A stretch of DNA of 64,000 bases from Cenococcum geophilum 1.58 (GCA_001692895.1 KV748196.1:1550001-1614000); one strand, 5' to 3'; shown: positions 11,497 through 24,100, counted from the first letter of the stretch. Notes: generated by a model not told the origin, from the letters alone. Program-made: numbers and translations.

Positions 11497-14400
11497 TTCC
11501 CAACAGGACGGGATAAGGTAGTATTAGGTATACCTTAGTTATAGAAATATAATCTAAAGATTAATTAGGTTATAGGTTAGGTTAATATTAAAGATATTTA
11601 ATAATATAAAAGATATATAGTAACTAAGTTAATATAGTACTAGGTTAGAGCAATATATAAAGAAACTAAAAAAGGGTTGTCCTATATACTAAAAAGATAT
11701 TATAAGTATAGTAAAAGGTTATAGAGCCTAAAAAGTAAAAAGCTATTAGAATATATAGTATAAAACTATAAAATAGAATTAGAACTAGAAATAAGTCTAA
11801 AGTTCTTTTTAATTTATAAGCTTACTAAAGAAGAGTTAAAAGCTCTTAAAGAGTTTATCTATAAAAGGGATATATTAGACTATTATAGTTATTAGTAGGT
11901 TATCTTATACTATTTATACTAAAAAGGCGGAAAACTTAGGTTATATATTAACTATAAATAGTTAAATAGCATTACTAGAAAGGATAAGTACCCTTTATCC
12001 TTAATTAGCAAAATTTAGGATTAGATAGGTAATGTGTAAATCTTTATAAAGATAGATTTAAGATAGGCGTACTATTAAATTAGAATTAAGGAGTGTAATA
12101 AATAAAAGGCAGCCTTTAGGTTAAAGGAAGGATTATATAAGCTATTAGTTATATAATTTAGACTTATAAACGCATTAGTAATATTCTAAAAGCAAATTAA
12201 TAGTATATTAGCAGAACACCTTAATAAGTTTATTATAGTATACCTTAATAATATTATTATCTACTTAATAACTAAGGAAAAATATAGAGAATATATTAAA
12301 TAGGTTTTAAAGAGACTATAGAAAGAATAGATATTAGTAGTAATTAAAAAATACAAGTTCTTTACTAGGAAGACCGATTTTATAGAATTTATTATTAAGC
12401 TAGGTTATATTAATATAGACCTAAAGAAAATTAAAGCTATAGTAAGTTGGTAAGAACTAAAGAGTATAACGTAGTTAAGGTTTTTTTAGGGTTTTATAAC
12501 TACTATAGAAGGTTTATAGTATAGTAGTTAAAGAATATTAAACCCTTTACTAGGCTTATAAAGAAGGAGGAATTATAGGTTTAGGGAAGTAAATAAAAAA
12601 AGCTATTTAAGGAACTTAAGGAGTTATTTTACCTAGGAACTAATCCTTAAAATCTATTAACTAGAACTAAAGACGGTTATAAAAATAGATATATTAAACT
12701 TTATACTAGGAGTATATTTACTATAAAAGTATAAAAAATATATAGTATTTAGTAGCATACTATAGTTAGAAGATAATACTACTAAAGTTAAACTATAATA
12801 TCTATAACAAGGAGTTGTTAGGTATAGTTATAGTACTAAAAAAATAAAAAGCATTTTTATAAGGTATAAAGAAACTATTTATAGTTAAAATAGATTATAA
12901 AAACCTAACGGGGTTCCTAATAATAAAAAAACTTAATTAAAGAGATGTTAAATAGGTAGAGATACTTATAGAATACTATTTTAAGATTTAATATATTAAG
13001 GGCACTAAAAATATAAAAGCAGATATATTAAGCAGAAAAGCTAAACTATAGAATAATAAGAAACTATTAGAAGCAATACTATATAAAAATAGTAATAGAT
13101 TAATTAGATGTAATTATCCTAAGATTATAGTAACTTAAGAATATAAGCTACTAAAAAGCAATTAGATAAAAAGGGTTTAAGAAGCGTAATTTAAGGACCT
13201 AGAAATATATTAGTATAAGTAGAGAATAAATATATATATCCTAAGGGGAATAGTAGAAGAGTTTATTAAAGATTTCTATAAGGGAATAATATAGAAACAC
13301 AACAGAGCTATAGGCTTAGTATTAAGACTTTAAAAGGAGTATATTATTTATAGAATTTAAGGCTTAGTAAAGAAAGTTATAAAAAAACACCTAAATTACT
13401 AGAGAAATAAGCTGATAAGGTATAAGCTATATAGAAAGCTATAGCCTATTAAAATACCGGAGAGACTATAGGAAGTTATATTATAGGACTTTATTATAAA
13501 GTTACTAAAGTTAAAAGATTTTATTACCAGATAAGAGTATAATATAATCCTTATAATAGTAAATAAATTAACTAAATAGGGCTACTTTATAGCATATATA
13601 TAAGAAATCTTAGCGGAAGATATTACTAAAATCTATATTAAAGAAGTATTTATAAGATATAGAGCACTAAGCAAAATTATATTAGATAGAGATTTAAGAT
13701 TTATAAAAGTATTTTAAGAGGTATTCTTAGCAGAATAAGAAGTTAGAGTAGCAACTTCTACTATATATTATCTACAGACAGATAGATAAATAGAAACCTA
13801 AATTAGATACTAGACTAGTATCTAAAATACTATATTAATTAAGCGTAAAATAATTAAGTATTGTTATTATTAGTTATATAGTTTATATATAATGCGATAC
13901 AGTAGAAAGGCATAGAGATATTACTATTTTAGGTAAATTATGGGTATAAGCCTAGAATATTGTTGTTACTATAATAAGTAAAGAAAATAAGTAGTATAGT
14001 AAAAGAAAAAAAATAGAAACTCTAATAAATCTTTATAAGGACCTCTATTTTATAGCAAAAATAATATAAAATAAAATAAAAAAGTACTATAATACTAGGA
14101 GATCTAAGGGACTAAATCTAAAGAAGGAGATAAAGTATGACTATTATGTAAAAATTTCACAAGTTAACAACTAAGTAAGAAGTTAGATTATATTAGACTA
14201 GGACTATTTAAAATTATAATAAAGATTTTAGAAGTTATGTATAGACTTAACTTACTAGTAAAGATAAAGATCTACCCTATATAGTATATTATAATACTAA
14301 AGCTAGCGCATAAAGATATAGAGCAACTAGTTTATAAGGTAGATATATATAGAGGATAAGAAGAAGATAAAGAGCAAGTTTTAAAGATTATTAATTATAA

Positions 14401-14548
14401 GGACATTAACAATAAAACGTAGTATAAAGTAAAGTGGATAAGTTATAATAAAACTACCTAAAAACTACTATAGAACCTAAAAAACGCTATAGAAAAGGTA
14501 TAGGAGTATTAAAAGAGAACGGGTTAGGTAATATTAAGAAGGAGCTAA
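11497..14548 (+). pseudogene. pol: G1 pol (RT, RNase H, integrase, chromodomain)
   Basis: The plus-strand frame covers the end of protease (L-G-I-P), then RT. The catalytic Y-L-D-D reads Y-L-N-N near 12240-12255. RNase H, integrase with D-F-I-I-K-L-L-K near 13490, the second Asp in L-D-R-D-L-R-F near 13690, and a chromodomain-like tail near 14390-14500 follow. It ends with a TAA at 14546-14548, which aligns with the pol stop of G2-G4. Stops are scattered throughout. The element is dead: both RT Asp are Asn. Confidence 0.75.
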
Positions 14549-15005
14549 AGATAAAGGGATTAGTTAAAGGCGATAGACGGGCCAAATTATCTATAGGATC
14601 TGCTGCTAGCGTATAAGCTATTTCCGCCTTAACTTAATTAAAATCCTTTTTAGCTTTCTTAGCCTTAAGCTTATAGAGACCTTACTTAGTAAGACGCTAC
14701 TCCTTAAAGCATACCTTTTTATAACCCTTTTTAAGACGAACTAAGCGGGTATAAGCAGTCTAATAGGCTTTAAACACTTTCTACTCTTTAGTATAAATCT
14801 GCTCCCTATTATTATAAAGCTTTTATACTTTAGTAAGAGCAGTAAGAAGTTTATTCTTAAGATAGGACACTTTAGATTAAACACGGGACCCTATAATAAA
14901 TTAAATAAGGAAGTTAAAGACTTTAAAGACTAATAAGACGCGTATACTTAGCGTTAAAAATAGATTAAATATTATAGAACGATTATATATTCGCTTACGT
15001 ATACT
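14549..15005 (-). pseudogene. G1 antisense frame (Gypsy-A aORF)
   Basis: Between the pol stop and the 3' LTR, the opposite strand carries a frame of about 150 codons interrupted only by RIP-type stops. It has a hydrophobic N-terminal part (L-T-L-S-I-R-V-L), a Lys/Gln-rich coiled-coil-like middle and R-L-K-K-G-Y-K-K-V-C-F-K-E. The same frame occurs in G2, G3 and G4 although G1 belongs to a diverged subfamily, which argues for protein-level selection in the active ancestor. Function unknown. The translation start is not identified. Confidence 0.5.
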
Positions 15006-15511
15006 TAATATAGGAGGAAGGCTAGTAACTAGACGAAGCCGTAATCGCAATATATATTAGCTTTCTTTCTTTATAATAAGAATAAGATAGTATAACTTTA
15101 CTAAGCGAAAGAATAATAGTTACTAGCTAATTATAATAATTAGACGTAGAGGATTTAATAGAAGGTATTAAAAATAATAAAGGTCACTAAATTAGAAACG
15201 GGAATGCTATACCTTTAATAGATAACTTAGAGATAGGAGAAATCTTTAAGGATAAAGATAAAGAGGAGGGGGATAGTATTACGGATCTTATATTAGCAGT
15301 AGTATAACTACTAAAAAGAGATATAAATAAGTTAGTTAAAATAGTATAGGAGGAGCTAGAACTAATTAAGCTATAAAATAAGGGGTAGCTAAATTATATA
15401 GCTAGTTACGTTATAAGTTTAAAATATAAAAATATGGGAATATAAAAACGTAGGATATAAAAACGTGGAATGTACTAACGTACTAATATACTAATATACT
15501 TAGTATATATA

Positions 15512-16500
15512 GACGTCCGTTCTAACGACTTTACCTTTAGCGGACTTCCTGCTATTTTAGGTAGTAACTTTACTTAGATACTACCTATTGACCTATAGGG
15601 GAACCGCGTAGCTATTATAGGTGCCTACCTATAGCGGTTATTCCTCTAGCCTACCTTCTATATACTATCCCTATAGCTAAATATATATATCCGCTAGGGT
15701 AAGGTTAATTAGTAGTTTATAGCTTAGGTATAGAGCTTATTCTATAATATATCCCTATCTAATAGCGTTAGTATCCCGCTTAGTATAGCCTAGTTCTGGT
15801 CTAAGGAACCCTTTTATAGGTATATATACCCTCCGCAACTACTTACGCGGGTATATACTACTCTTAATACCTTCTATAATCGCGCTATCTTAACTATTTA
15901 CAATAATACCATGGCTAAGATTAATAAGGCTATCCTTATACGGCCTTACGGCTCCCTAAACCCCTTTTTTCTATAGATACTATAGAGTAAAGTAAAGAAA
16001 AAGATAATAGTAATATTATATGACCGCTGCTAGAGCTTTTATAAACACTTAATCCTAATAGCTTACCTCTGTTAAAGCTTTCCCTTAAAGTAGGCGCGTC
16101 TATAATCCTTTTACGGAACCTTTACCCTAAGGAGGGCCTCTATAACTGCACTCGTATAGTTATTACGCGCCTAGGCCGCGCTATATTAAATCTCGAATAC
16201 TTAGCGGCAGCTTTTACAGGCAGCTATAGTTAATCTCTTATATTAAGCTTACCTCTACAGAGGGAGAACTGCCGTTTATTATTAGTAGAAAGTAGTTTCT
16301 AATCTAGCTATACTTTGCTATAACCGTAAATAAGTTATAAGGGTAGTCTTTTAACTTTGTTAGGGTTAATCTGCGTATACCAGTCTTTATATATAGGCAG
16401 CTATATATTGCACTATTAAGACTAACGGATATAGGTAGGCTTTTACTATTACTGCCGCAGAATAGGGATGCTATAACTGCTAATATTATATAATAATAAT
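15512..16500 (+). pseudogene. Helitron PIF1-type helicase, C-terminal half
   Basis: Plus-strand frames, with shifts between them, give F-S-G-L-P-A-I-L-G-S-N-F (family FGGLPVILGGDF, the Walker B/motif III area) and R-V-A-I-I-G-A-Y-L-Q. V-G-A-S-I-I-L-L-R-N-L and Y-N-C-T-R-I-V-I-T-R-L-G follow, then A-I-T-V-N-K-L-Q-G-Q-S-F near 16330-16370, then the last helicase motif before TAA codons near 16495. This is the SF1 helicase encoded by fungal Helitrons. The Rep nuclease and helicase motif I are absent, so it is 5'-truncated at its junction with G1. The 66-residue minus frame at 16304-16504 is a by-product. Confidence 0.75.
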
Positions 16501-16633
16501 TCATTGCTTAACGTCTAATTCGGATCCCTATTGGGCCTACGCAAACTACTCCTTATTTATATATAAGGAGAAAACTCAACTTAAAAAAGACTTAACTTAA
16601 GAAAACCCCGTAATCTATCTCTTTGCCTTTTAA

Positions 16634-16671
16634 AACTCGCCTATAAGGCGCCTATAAGGCGCCTGCGAGTT
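16634..16671. repeat. hairpin near the Helitron 3' end
   Basis: AACTCGC and GCGAGTT pair around a GC-rich core containing two AAGGCGCCT units. Helitrons end with a hairpin about 10 nt before CTRR. Here ACCTATAG follows, which does not fit CTRR exactly, so the assignment as Helitron terminus is tentative. Confidence 0.35.
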
Positions 16672-16769
16672 ACCTATAGTACTTTTACTACCTTACTTCT
16701 TAACCTCCTTAGGAACCACTGCTGCCGTAGTAAGCCTACGGACGCGCTAGTATTGTATACTTTACTCTA
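16672..16769. other. junction between Helitron end and LINE 3' end
   Basis: No gene. It holds a small CCGTAG/CTACGG hairpin near 16722-16738 and presumably the 3' untranslated end of the LINE, whose coding part ends about 16770. Confidence 0.3.
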
Positions 16770-17657
16770 CTACTATAGAGTTATTAGAGGGCGCCCGTTA
16801 CTCGCCCCCCCGCCCTTTATTATTATTTCCTTTATAACCTAGAACCAGTTTAGTATATTTTAGCTAATAAGCCACTAGGTAACCGCCTTAAGGCCTTTTT
16901 ATATTAAGAGTAGTGTCTTATAGTTCTTTGTGCTAGCTACTAAAAGTATTACTTCTTAGTTAGTATATAAGGGGCATAACAGTATTATATATTTTAGTAT
17001 CTGTCTTAGCTAGCTATATTTATATCTTAGGCTACCTACTAGGACACCTACCTAGTAGAGCTAGTCTTTTAGTCCTATTATTCCCATTCTTAAGAGTGTT
17101 ACTATTATATTTTCTACCTTCATTAGGCCTTTTTAGAGCCCTAAAGTATTTACCCCCTATAGCGTTAACTATACTACAGCTTAGGTTCCTTTTGCCTTAG
17201 TTAGCCTCTATACCTTTAACTCCTATATACCTCTCTAGCATTAGTCTAGCTAGTATTATATTGCGATAAATAGCTTCCCGACTTTCTTTTATACTCTACT
17301 TTAGCTCCTTTTTTTCTCTTACTATTGTCTTTACTAGCCTCTTATACGTCTTTCTTTCTCTTCTATATAGGCCTAGGCCCTAAAGCAGTACTATTTTTCT
17401 TTTACTTTCTTTACCTATTTCTCTAATATATCTTCCCTACTTTAGGGTTATTAGTTTATTCTCNTATANGGCGCCCTANANTCCCTCTATAGTTTATTTA
17501 GGCGTATTTTAATATACTTTATAATATTAGAGTTACGTTCTTTTTACGCCCTTTATATTATAGCGGCTTTAATAAATAGTTATAGGGGGGGAATATTAGC
17601 TTCCTTCTTAAGTAGTACTATAGCCGTTGGCTTATATCCGCCTATTATACTTTAGAG
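16770..17657 (-). pseudogene. Tad1-like LINE ORF2, C-terminal piece (piece 4 of 4)
   Basis: The minus strand encodes the end of a non-LTR retrotransposon ORF2. A segment that in the family reads as the Cys/His region ends L-L-C-P-L-Y near 16960, with L-R-M-G-I-I-G-L-K before it and K-A-V-T-Q-W-L-I-S-Q-N-I-L after it. Upstream lies a Lys/Arg-rich region after RNase H. The piece is cut at 17657 by G2, and its coding continues on the far side at 25623. The shared 5-bp TAGAG flanks prove that the two were once joined. Several N bases lie at about 17464-17481. Confidence 0.7.
17653..17657. repeat. target-site duplication of G2 (left)
   Basis: TAGAG here and TAGAG at 25618-25622 flank the element exactly, showing a single integration of G2 into the LINE. 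Confidence 0.9.
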
Positions 17658-18085
17658 TGTTACGGACGCTTTAAGTACGATGTTACGACTACTTGGAGAA
17701 GAGACGGAAGAAGCCAGTTCGTTAATACAGGCACGGTTTAGGATGGAACCCGTGGAACCATGTGACGAGGAATGGTAAGCGAGTCATATGACGGTTAAAC
17801 GTGTTGGCTGTGTTGAATGTAAGGAACGTTACGTTTAATACGGACCACACGTACCTCACGTATAAGAAAGGATTTCTTAGGAATACGGTTGTGTATTTAA
17901 GGACCCTTAGTCCCTACCTAGATAGTTCCTTTCCTTATAGTAATTCTTAGAATATAATTGGAGTTAATCTATTAGGCAACCACTCCACCAGTTATTATTA
18001 CATTGTTAACTTTTATACTTACATTTCCTATACACCTAGCCTATTAATAAACCTATTATAGTTCTTGCTATAAGGTTCCGTTACA
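17658..18085 (+). repeat. G2 5' LTR (428 bp)
   Basis: Starts TGTTACGGAC, ends CCGTTACA. It keeps many CpG and CpA sites (for example GGAACCATGTGACG) that are mutated in its 3' partner, so it looks little affected by RIP. Its U3 centre is of the 'CACGTA' type without the minisatellite seen in G3 and G4. Confidence 0.95.
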
Positions 18086-18112
18086 CAATTACTACCTAGT
18101 TACGGTATTAAT
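18086..18112 (+). other. putative primer-binding region of Gypsy-A
   Basis: CAATTACTACCTAGTTA follows the 5' LTR directly and is nearly unchanged in G2, G3, G4 and G5. I could not match it to a tRNA 3' end with confidence, so the primer is unknown. Confidence 0.4.
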
Positions 18113-19659
18113 ATAAGAAGTTAAATAACATGCTACCAAAAGCAGCCACTACGACGCTATTAACGGCAGCAACTACTTTAAGAACAGGAGGTGACACCAG
18201 TATGGCGGATACTGACTTATAGTAACCTGTGACGGTCGGACAGCTATAGGAAATAGTTAACTAGCTAATAGCTAATAATATAGTATTAGAAGAAAGACTT
18301 AATAGAATAGAAGCAGCAAAGATTAAGCTACTATTAATTAAGAGATTTATAGGAGAGAGGTTAAAGCTTAAAGGATTCCTTATATAAATGCACTTTAAGG
18401 TTTTATAGGAGGGAGTAAAGTTACCTATACCTGTGGATCGGATAGCCTACGCAGAACTATTCTTATTAGGAAAAGCACTTAAGTGGTTTAAGTCTTACCT
18501 TATGGAGATATAGGCAAACGGAATAACGACCGCTAACTAAGACGTGCGATTTATATTCTTAAGTTGGGAAGGATTTGTAGAACAACTTACGTAGATATTT
18601 AGAGACCTAGAAGAGACAACTATAGCGGAAAGAAAACTCTAGAACTTTATGCAACAAACTTTAGCAATTAAGTATACGATATAGTTCTAGATACTAGTAA
18701 TATAAGTAGAGTGGAATAATAGGGCGCTTATAGTATAGTATAAATAGGGACTTAAGGCTAAAGTCTAGGACGCGATTATCCTAATGGAAGATGCGGATAC
18801 CCTAAGGGAACTAATAAATTAGGCGATTAAGATTAATAATTAGATCTACTAAAGGGAATAGGCTAAGAAAGGCTAGAATAGAGTTCTATAGTTGTATAAG
18901 GCGCAGAGTACGCAACGACAAAAGCTAAGTTAGAAACTATAATATAGCGCAGAGCTAATGGACCTAAGTGGTATTAAAGAAGCCTATAAGAGATGGAGCA
19001 AACTATAGAAACCTAGAGGATAAGGATTAAGTAATTAAAGGTCTAAGGAGCAGAAGCCAAATTAGGGATCTTAACAGCAGAAGACATTTAGGCGGACTCT
19101 ATAGCAAGAGAAATAGTTCAAAAAAGGAGCTTATATAAATTGCGGAAAATAGGGTTATTATATTAGAGACTATAGAAGTAGGCAGAGTTACTATATAGTA
19201 AAAGGAACGAGATTAGCAGACAATATACATATATAAAGGGATAATAATATACTGTAAAGAACAAAGGAATATTCAATTAAAAGTTTTACGTTTTGTTATA
19301 ACAACATATACCGAATTTATAAGGACGCTAAGTACGGCGTAAGCTATTGGCTATAAGAGCTAGCACCTGTAGGATATAGAGGAACTAATAAACTAGTTCG
19401 CAGATCGGATATTAAAGATAATAAATTCAACCTAGGCGAAACATTCCGTAATAATAAGGCAATAAGGGCCGCTTACTAGGAGCGAGCAGACCTTAGAGAT
19501 ATTATAATAAAGGTAGAGGATAATTCTACTATAGAATAGGGAATATTAGTAGGGATTAAAACCCCACTAAACACGATATCTATTGCTTTATAAGACATAA
19601 GAGAAGTAGAACAGCGAACAACTTTAGCACTTAATAAAGGCAAAAGGCCAAAGGCTTAA

Positions 19660-19870
19660 GATTCTTAAGAAGAGATAAGAGACAACTAAGATTCTTAAGA
19701 CGAGATAAGGCAAGCTTAAGGACCTATAACGGACAGAAACCGATAAAGTAGAGCAGCGGCTTAGTTTAAAGATATACGAATAAGCTTAGGACAAGAATTC
19801 CCAACGGCACAAGATTCTTAAGACGAGATAAATGAGATCTAGGACTCTTAAGACAAAACGAGGACACTAG
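19660..19870 (+). repeat. acidic DSQDEI-type repeat within gag
   Basis: The block GA(T/C)TCTTAAGA(C/A)GAGAT recurs at least four times (near 19665, 19690, 19810, 19845), encoding D-S-Q-D-E-I-like units once the TAA is read as Gln. G3, G4 and G5 have the same block. Function unknown; the acidic charge follows the basic zinc-knuckle region. Confidence 0.55.
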
Positions 19871-21188
19871 TTAAGCCTAGTTAGACTAAGGCAGGGGCTA
19901 AGCTTAAGTTAGAAGCAAGCTTAGGATTAAAGAATCTAAGGAGTTAAGAATTCGGAGTACAAATTAGAACACCTATAGATAAGAGGCCAAGAGCTTCTTT
20001 ATAGATTAGAGAATCTACGGCATAAATAGTAATTAGACTGGGAGATAAGTATATAGACCTAGAGGACTTACTAGTTAAACAAAGTATTCGGATTAAAGAT
20101 TAAAAAGTTAATACCAAGATTAAGAAGTAAGGAGACTTTAAGGATCTACTTATAAGACATGACGTAAAGGAAACTATAGAGGAATTTAGAGTAAGAATTA
20201 CCTTATAGTAAGAATAGAAACTAGATAAGAGATCTAGTATATTAGGACGTATAAAGGACAGAGCACTAGTACAAAGAATTACTAATAGGCCGAGAGTAGG
20301 TATACTAAGAGCTAAGTAGCTTACTAAATTGGAATAAGAAGAGGATTTAGGGATTCCTACTAGGTTCGAAGAACGATATACTAAAGGCTGTCACAACGTA
20401 GCAATAAAGAGATATTTCCTTATGGACAGACTATATACACTTAAGCAGCTGTACTAAAAGTGGTATAGACAACAACACAATAATAAGTGGGAAGATTTCT
20501 ATATATAGTTAGATGAAAAAGTTATTTAGGACCACCCGATTACAGAAAAGGCTATAATATATATTAAAGGAGCCTTAATTATAACGTTAAAGGATCTAGA
20601 GGAATATTTAAAGGACTAGAGAAGTAAGAAATGTATCTTAGTACCTACAAATAAAGTTATAACGTTTAGATTAACACGATAAAGGTTTAAACTTAGGGAT
20701 AAAGACAAGCTAAGAGTTAACCTAAAGCACCCAGCATACTATATAATATTATAGATTATATATGTAGATAATATATGCAAAATGCATAAGAATCCAAAAG
20801 AAAAGAATCGGAAATACCCTATAAGGATATACTAGATAATAGATAAGTAATAGTATAAGAATACTAAATATATATATAGATGGCATCCAATAGAGGTCTA
20901 AGAGGAAGGAAGTTTAGTACTTTAACTAGGAAGATTCCTTATGGAAGAATGCTTAGATAAACAATAGTAGTGGGAATGCCTAGAAAACACGTATCTATGG
21001 TATATTAAAGATAAAAAGCGAACTAGGCATTAGCTAAAGAGTAAGCTAAGTATACTAGGATTAAGCAGCTAATAGTTAGGAAAAGTAGAGGCCTATAGGA
21101 CTAGAGGGAGCCAGTAGTAGAACCTTAGACCCTTAAAGGAATTTAAAGACGACACCTAAACTTATAAATTAATTGGTAAAATTAATAG

Positions 21189-21195
21189 TTTAAAG
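21189..21195 (+). promoter_or_regulatory. probable -1 frameshift site TTTAAAG at the gag/pol overlap
   Basis: In the gag phase the heptamer reads T-TTA-AAG, matching the X-XXY-YYZ slippery pattern. It sits one codon before the gag stop, and slipping -1 enters the pol frame directly before the protease motif L-I-N-S-G. The same heptamer in the same phase occurs in G3 (minus) and at 50263-50269 in G4; G5 has TTTAAGG. No stimulatory structure was established. Confidence 0.55.
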
Positions 21196-24100
21196 TGCTA
21201 ATAAATAGTGGAGTAACGCGGAACTATATCTTACTAGCAGCAGTTAAAAGAATAGGATTACCTTATAGATAAAAGGAGCAATCTTACCTATTAGTTACGA
21301 TTTTAGGAGATCTAATAACCTATAGAGGAGGGATTATTAATCTTAAAACAGGACCTATTTAGATAACTATTAAAGGAAGATAAATTAAGATATCTTTTAA
21401 TATCCTACTATTGGGACGGGACGAGGTAGTATTAGGTATGCCTTAATTACAGAAATACAATCTAAGGATTAATTGGATTATAGGTTAGGTTAATATTAGA
21501 GATATTTAATACCGCAAGATGTAATAATAAGCCAAGTTAGTATAGTACTAAGTAGGAGCAACCTATGAAGAAATAGAAAAAGGACTAAGTTATATACTAA
21601 AGAAATACCATAAGTACGGCAAGAAACTATAGTCACTAGAAAGTGAAAAGCTGTTAGAATATATAGCATGGGACTATAAAATAGAGTTAGAACTAGGAAT
21701 AAGTCTAAAGTTCTTTTTAATCTACAAGCTTACTGAAGAAGAAGGTAGAGCGTTAAAAGAGTTTATCTAGGAAAACCTACGAAAGGGATATATTAGACTA
21801 TTGCAGTTATTAGCGGGTTATCCAGTACTATTTATACTAAAGAAGAATAGTAAACTAAGGCTATATATTAACTATAGATAGTTAAACAGCATTACTAGGA
21901 AGGATAGGTATCCTTTACCCTTAATTAGCGAGATCTAAGATAGGATAGGCAATGCGTAAATCTTTACAAAGATAGATTTAAGATGGGCGTACTATTAGAT
22001 TAGAATTAAGGAAGGCAACAAATAAAAGGCAGCCTTTAGGTTAAAGGAAGAACTATATAAACTACTAGTTATATAATTCGGGCTTATAAACGCACTAGCA
22101 ACGTTCTAAAAGCGTATTAATAACGTATTAAGAGAACACTTGGATGAATTTATTATAGTATATCTTAACGATATTATTATCTACTTAATAACTAAGGAAN
22201 AATANNGNGAANANNNTAAATNGGTNTTAAAGAGACTATAAGAAGAANANATNCTAGTAGCAATTAANAAATNNNAGTTCTTTACTAGGAAGACCGATTT
22301 TATTAGATTTATTATTAAACTAGGCTAACTTAGTATAGATCTAAAGAAGATTAAGGCTATAGTAAATTAGTAAGAACTAGAGAACGTTATATAGTTAAAA
22401 TTATTCCTAGGGTTTTGCAATTACTATAGAAGGTTTATAGCGTAGTAGTTAAAGGATATTAAGCCATTTACGCGGTTAATAAAGAAAGGAGAACTATAGA
22501 CATAGGGAGAGGAGTAGAGAGAACTCTTTAAAAAAGTTAAAGAATTGTTTACCTAAGAGCCAGTTCTTAAGATCTATTAACTAGGACTAGAGATAGTTAT
22601 AAAAATAGATATATTAGACTATATACTAGGGGCGTACTTTATATAAAGGTATTAAGATAGATAGCACCTAGTGGCATATTATAGTCGGAAGATAATACTA
22701 CTGGAGTTAAACTATAATATCTATAATAAGGAGTTATTAGGTATAGTTATAGTATTAAAGAAATAGAGAGCATTCTTATAAGGCATAGAGAAACTATTTA
22801 TAGTTAAGATGGATTATAAGAACTTAACAGAATTCCTAATAATAAAGGAACTTAACTAAAGATAGGTTAGATGGGTAGAGATGCTTACGGAATACTATTT
22901 TAAGATTTAGTATACTAAAGGTACAGATAATACGCGGGTAGATACTCTAAGCCGTAAAGCTAAACTATAAAATAAGGAAAAGCTATTAGGGGCTTTATTA
23001 CAAAAAGATATAGACGGATTAATTAGATATAATTATCCAAAAATTATAGCAACTTAAGAAGATAATAGACTAGAGAAAGTCTATAAGATACTAGAAAGCT
23101 TTTAGGTATAAAGAATTCTAGAAGTATAGCTAGAAGATTTATAGACGGATATATACGAAAATTAAGAAGTAAAGTATATCCTAAGAAGTATAGTAAAGTA
23201 GTTTATAGAGGACTTCTATAAGGGACTAACTTAAGGACATAATAGAGCTATAGGCTTAGTATTAAGACTCTAGGAGGAGTATATTATTAACGGAATCTAA
23301 AGGATAGCTAGAAAGGTTATAAAGGAATATCTAAATTGCTAAAGGAATAAACTAATAAGGCATAAGCTATATAGAGGGCTACAACCTATTAAAATACTAG
23401 AGAGACTATAGGAGGTTATATTATAGGACTTTATTATTAAGTTGCTAAAATTAAAAGATCCTATTACCAGATAAGATTATAACGCGATTTTAGTAATAGT
23501 AGATAAGCTTATAAAGTGGGGATACTTTATAGCATGTATAGAAGAAATCTTAGTAAAAGATGTCGCTAGAATCTATATTAAAGAAGTGTTTATAAGATAT
23601 AGAGCACTAAGTAAGATTATATTGGATAGAGATCTAAGATTTATAGTAATATTTTGGGAAGTATTTTTAGCGGAGTAAGGAGTTTAAGCAGCAACTTCTA
23701 CCGTATATTATCCGCAGATAGACGGTTAAATAAAAAGATTAAATTAGACGCTAGAGCAGTATCTAAAGCATTATATTAATTATGCACAGAATAATTAGGT
23801 ATCGCTATTACTAGTTATATAGTTTATATATAATATAACACCTTAAGAAGGAATAGGCATATTACTATTTAAGGCAAATTATAGATATAAGCTAAGAATA
23901 TCGTTATTACTATAGTAAGTAAAGAAAATAAGTAGTATAGCTAAAGAAAGAATAAAGATATTAATAAATCTTTATACAGACCTTATGGAATTAGTAAAGA
24001 AAGTATAAAAGAGAATAAAAAAGTACTATAATGCTAAGAGATCTAAGGGACTAGATCTTAAGGAGGGAGATAAAGTATAGCTACTATATAAAAATTTTAA

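Larger units (their letters stand above)
11497..15510 (+). mobile_element. Gypsy-A fragment G1 (5'-truncated Ty3/gypsy)
   Basis: Homology to the complete Gypsy-A copies begins inside the protease at about 11497. It continues through pol, the antisense frame and the polypurine tract at about 15245-15276, into an LTR start (TATTACGGA for TGTTACGGA) at 15277. No gag or 5' LTR is present. It is a diverged subfamily, more heavily mutated than G2. Its 3' LTR end is uncertain and adjoins a Helitron helicase fragment at about 15512. Confidence 0.7.
18130..21201 (+). pseudogene. gag: G2 gag, 1,023 codons before the stop
   Basis: The frame starts at ATG 18130 (M-L-P-K-A-A-T) and stays in phase to TAA 21199-21201. 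Order: a Thr/Ala-rich N-terminus; a capsid-like helical region to about residue 260; a basic Gln/Lys-rich region. A zinc knuckle near residue 340 reads I-N-C-G-K-Q-G-Y-Y with His and Cys changed to Tyr. An acidic stretch of repeated Q-D-S-Q-D-E-I-type units follows (about 19670-19860), then a long unassigned C-terminal half rich in charged residues. It is much longer than usual gypsy gag, and the C-terminal half may be a separate protein. Internal stops are TAG/TAA at Gln/Trp positions. G3 and G4 have exactly the same length, G5 27 codons more. Confidence 0.8.

Noticed and set aside
16304-16504. 66-residue minus frame
   Set aside because: Antisense to the conserved last helicase motif of the Helitron.
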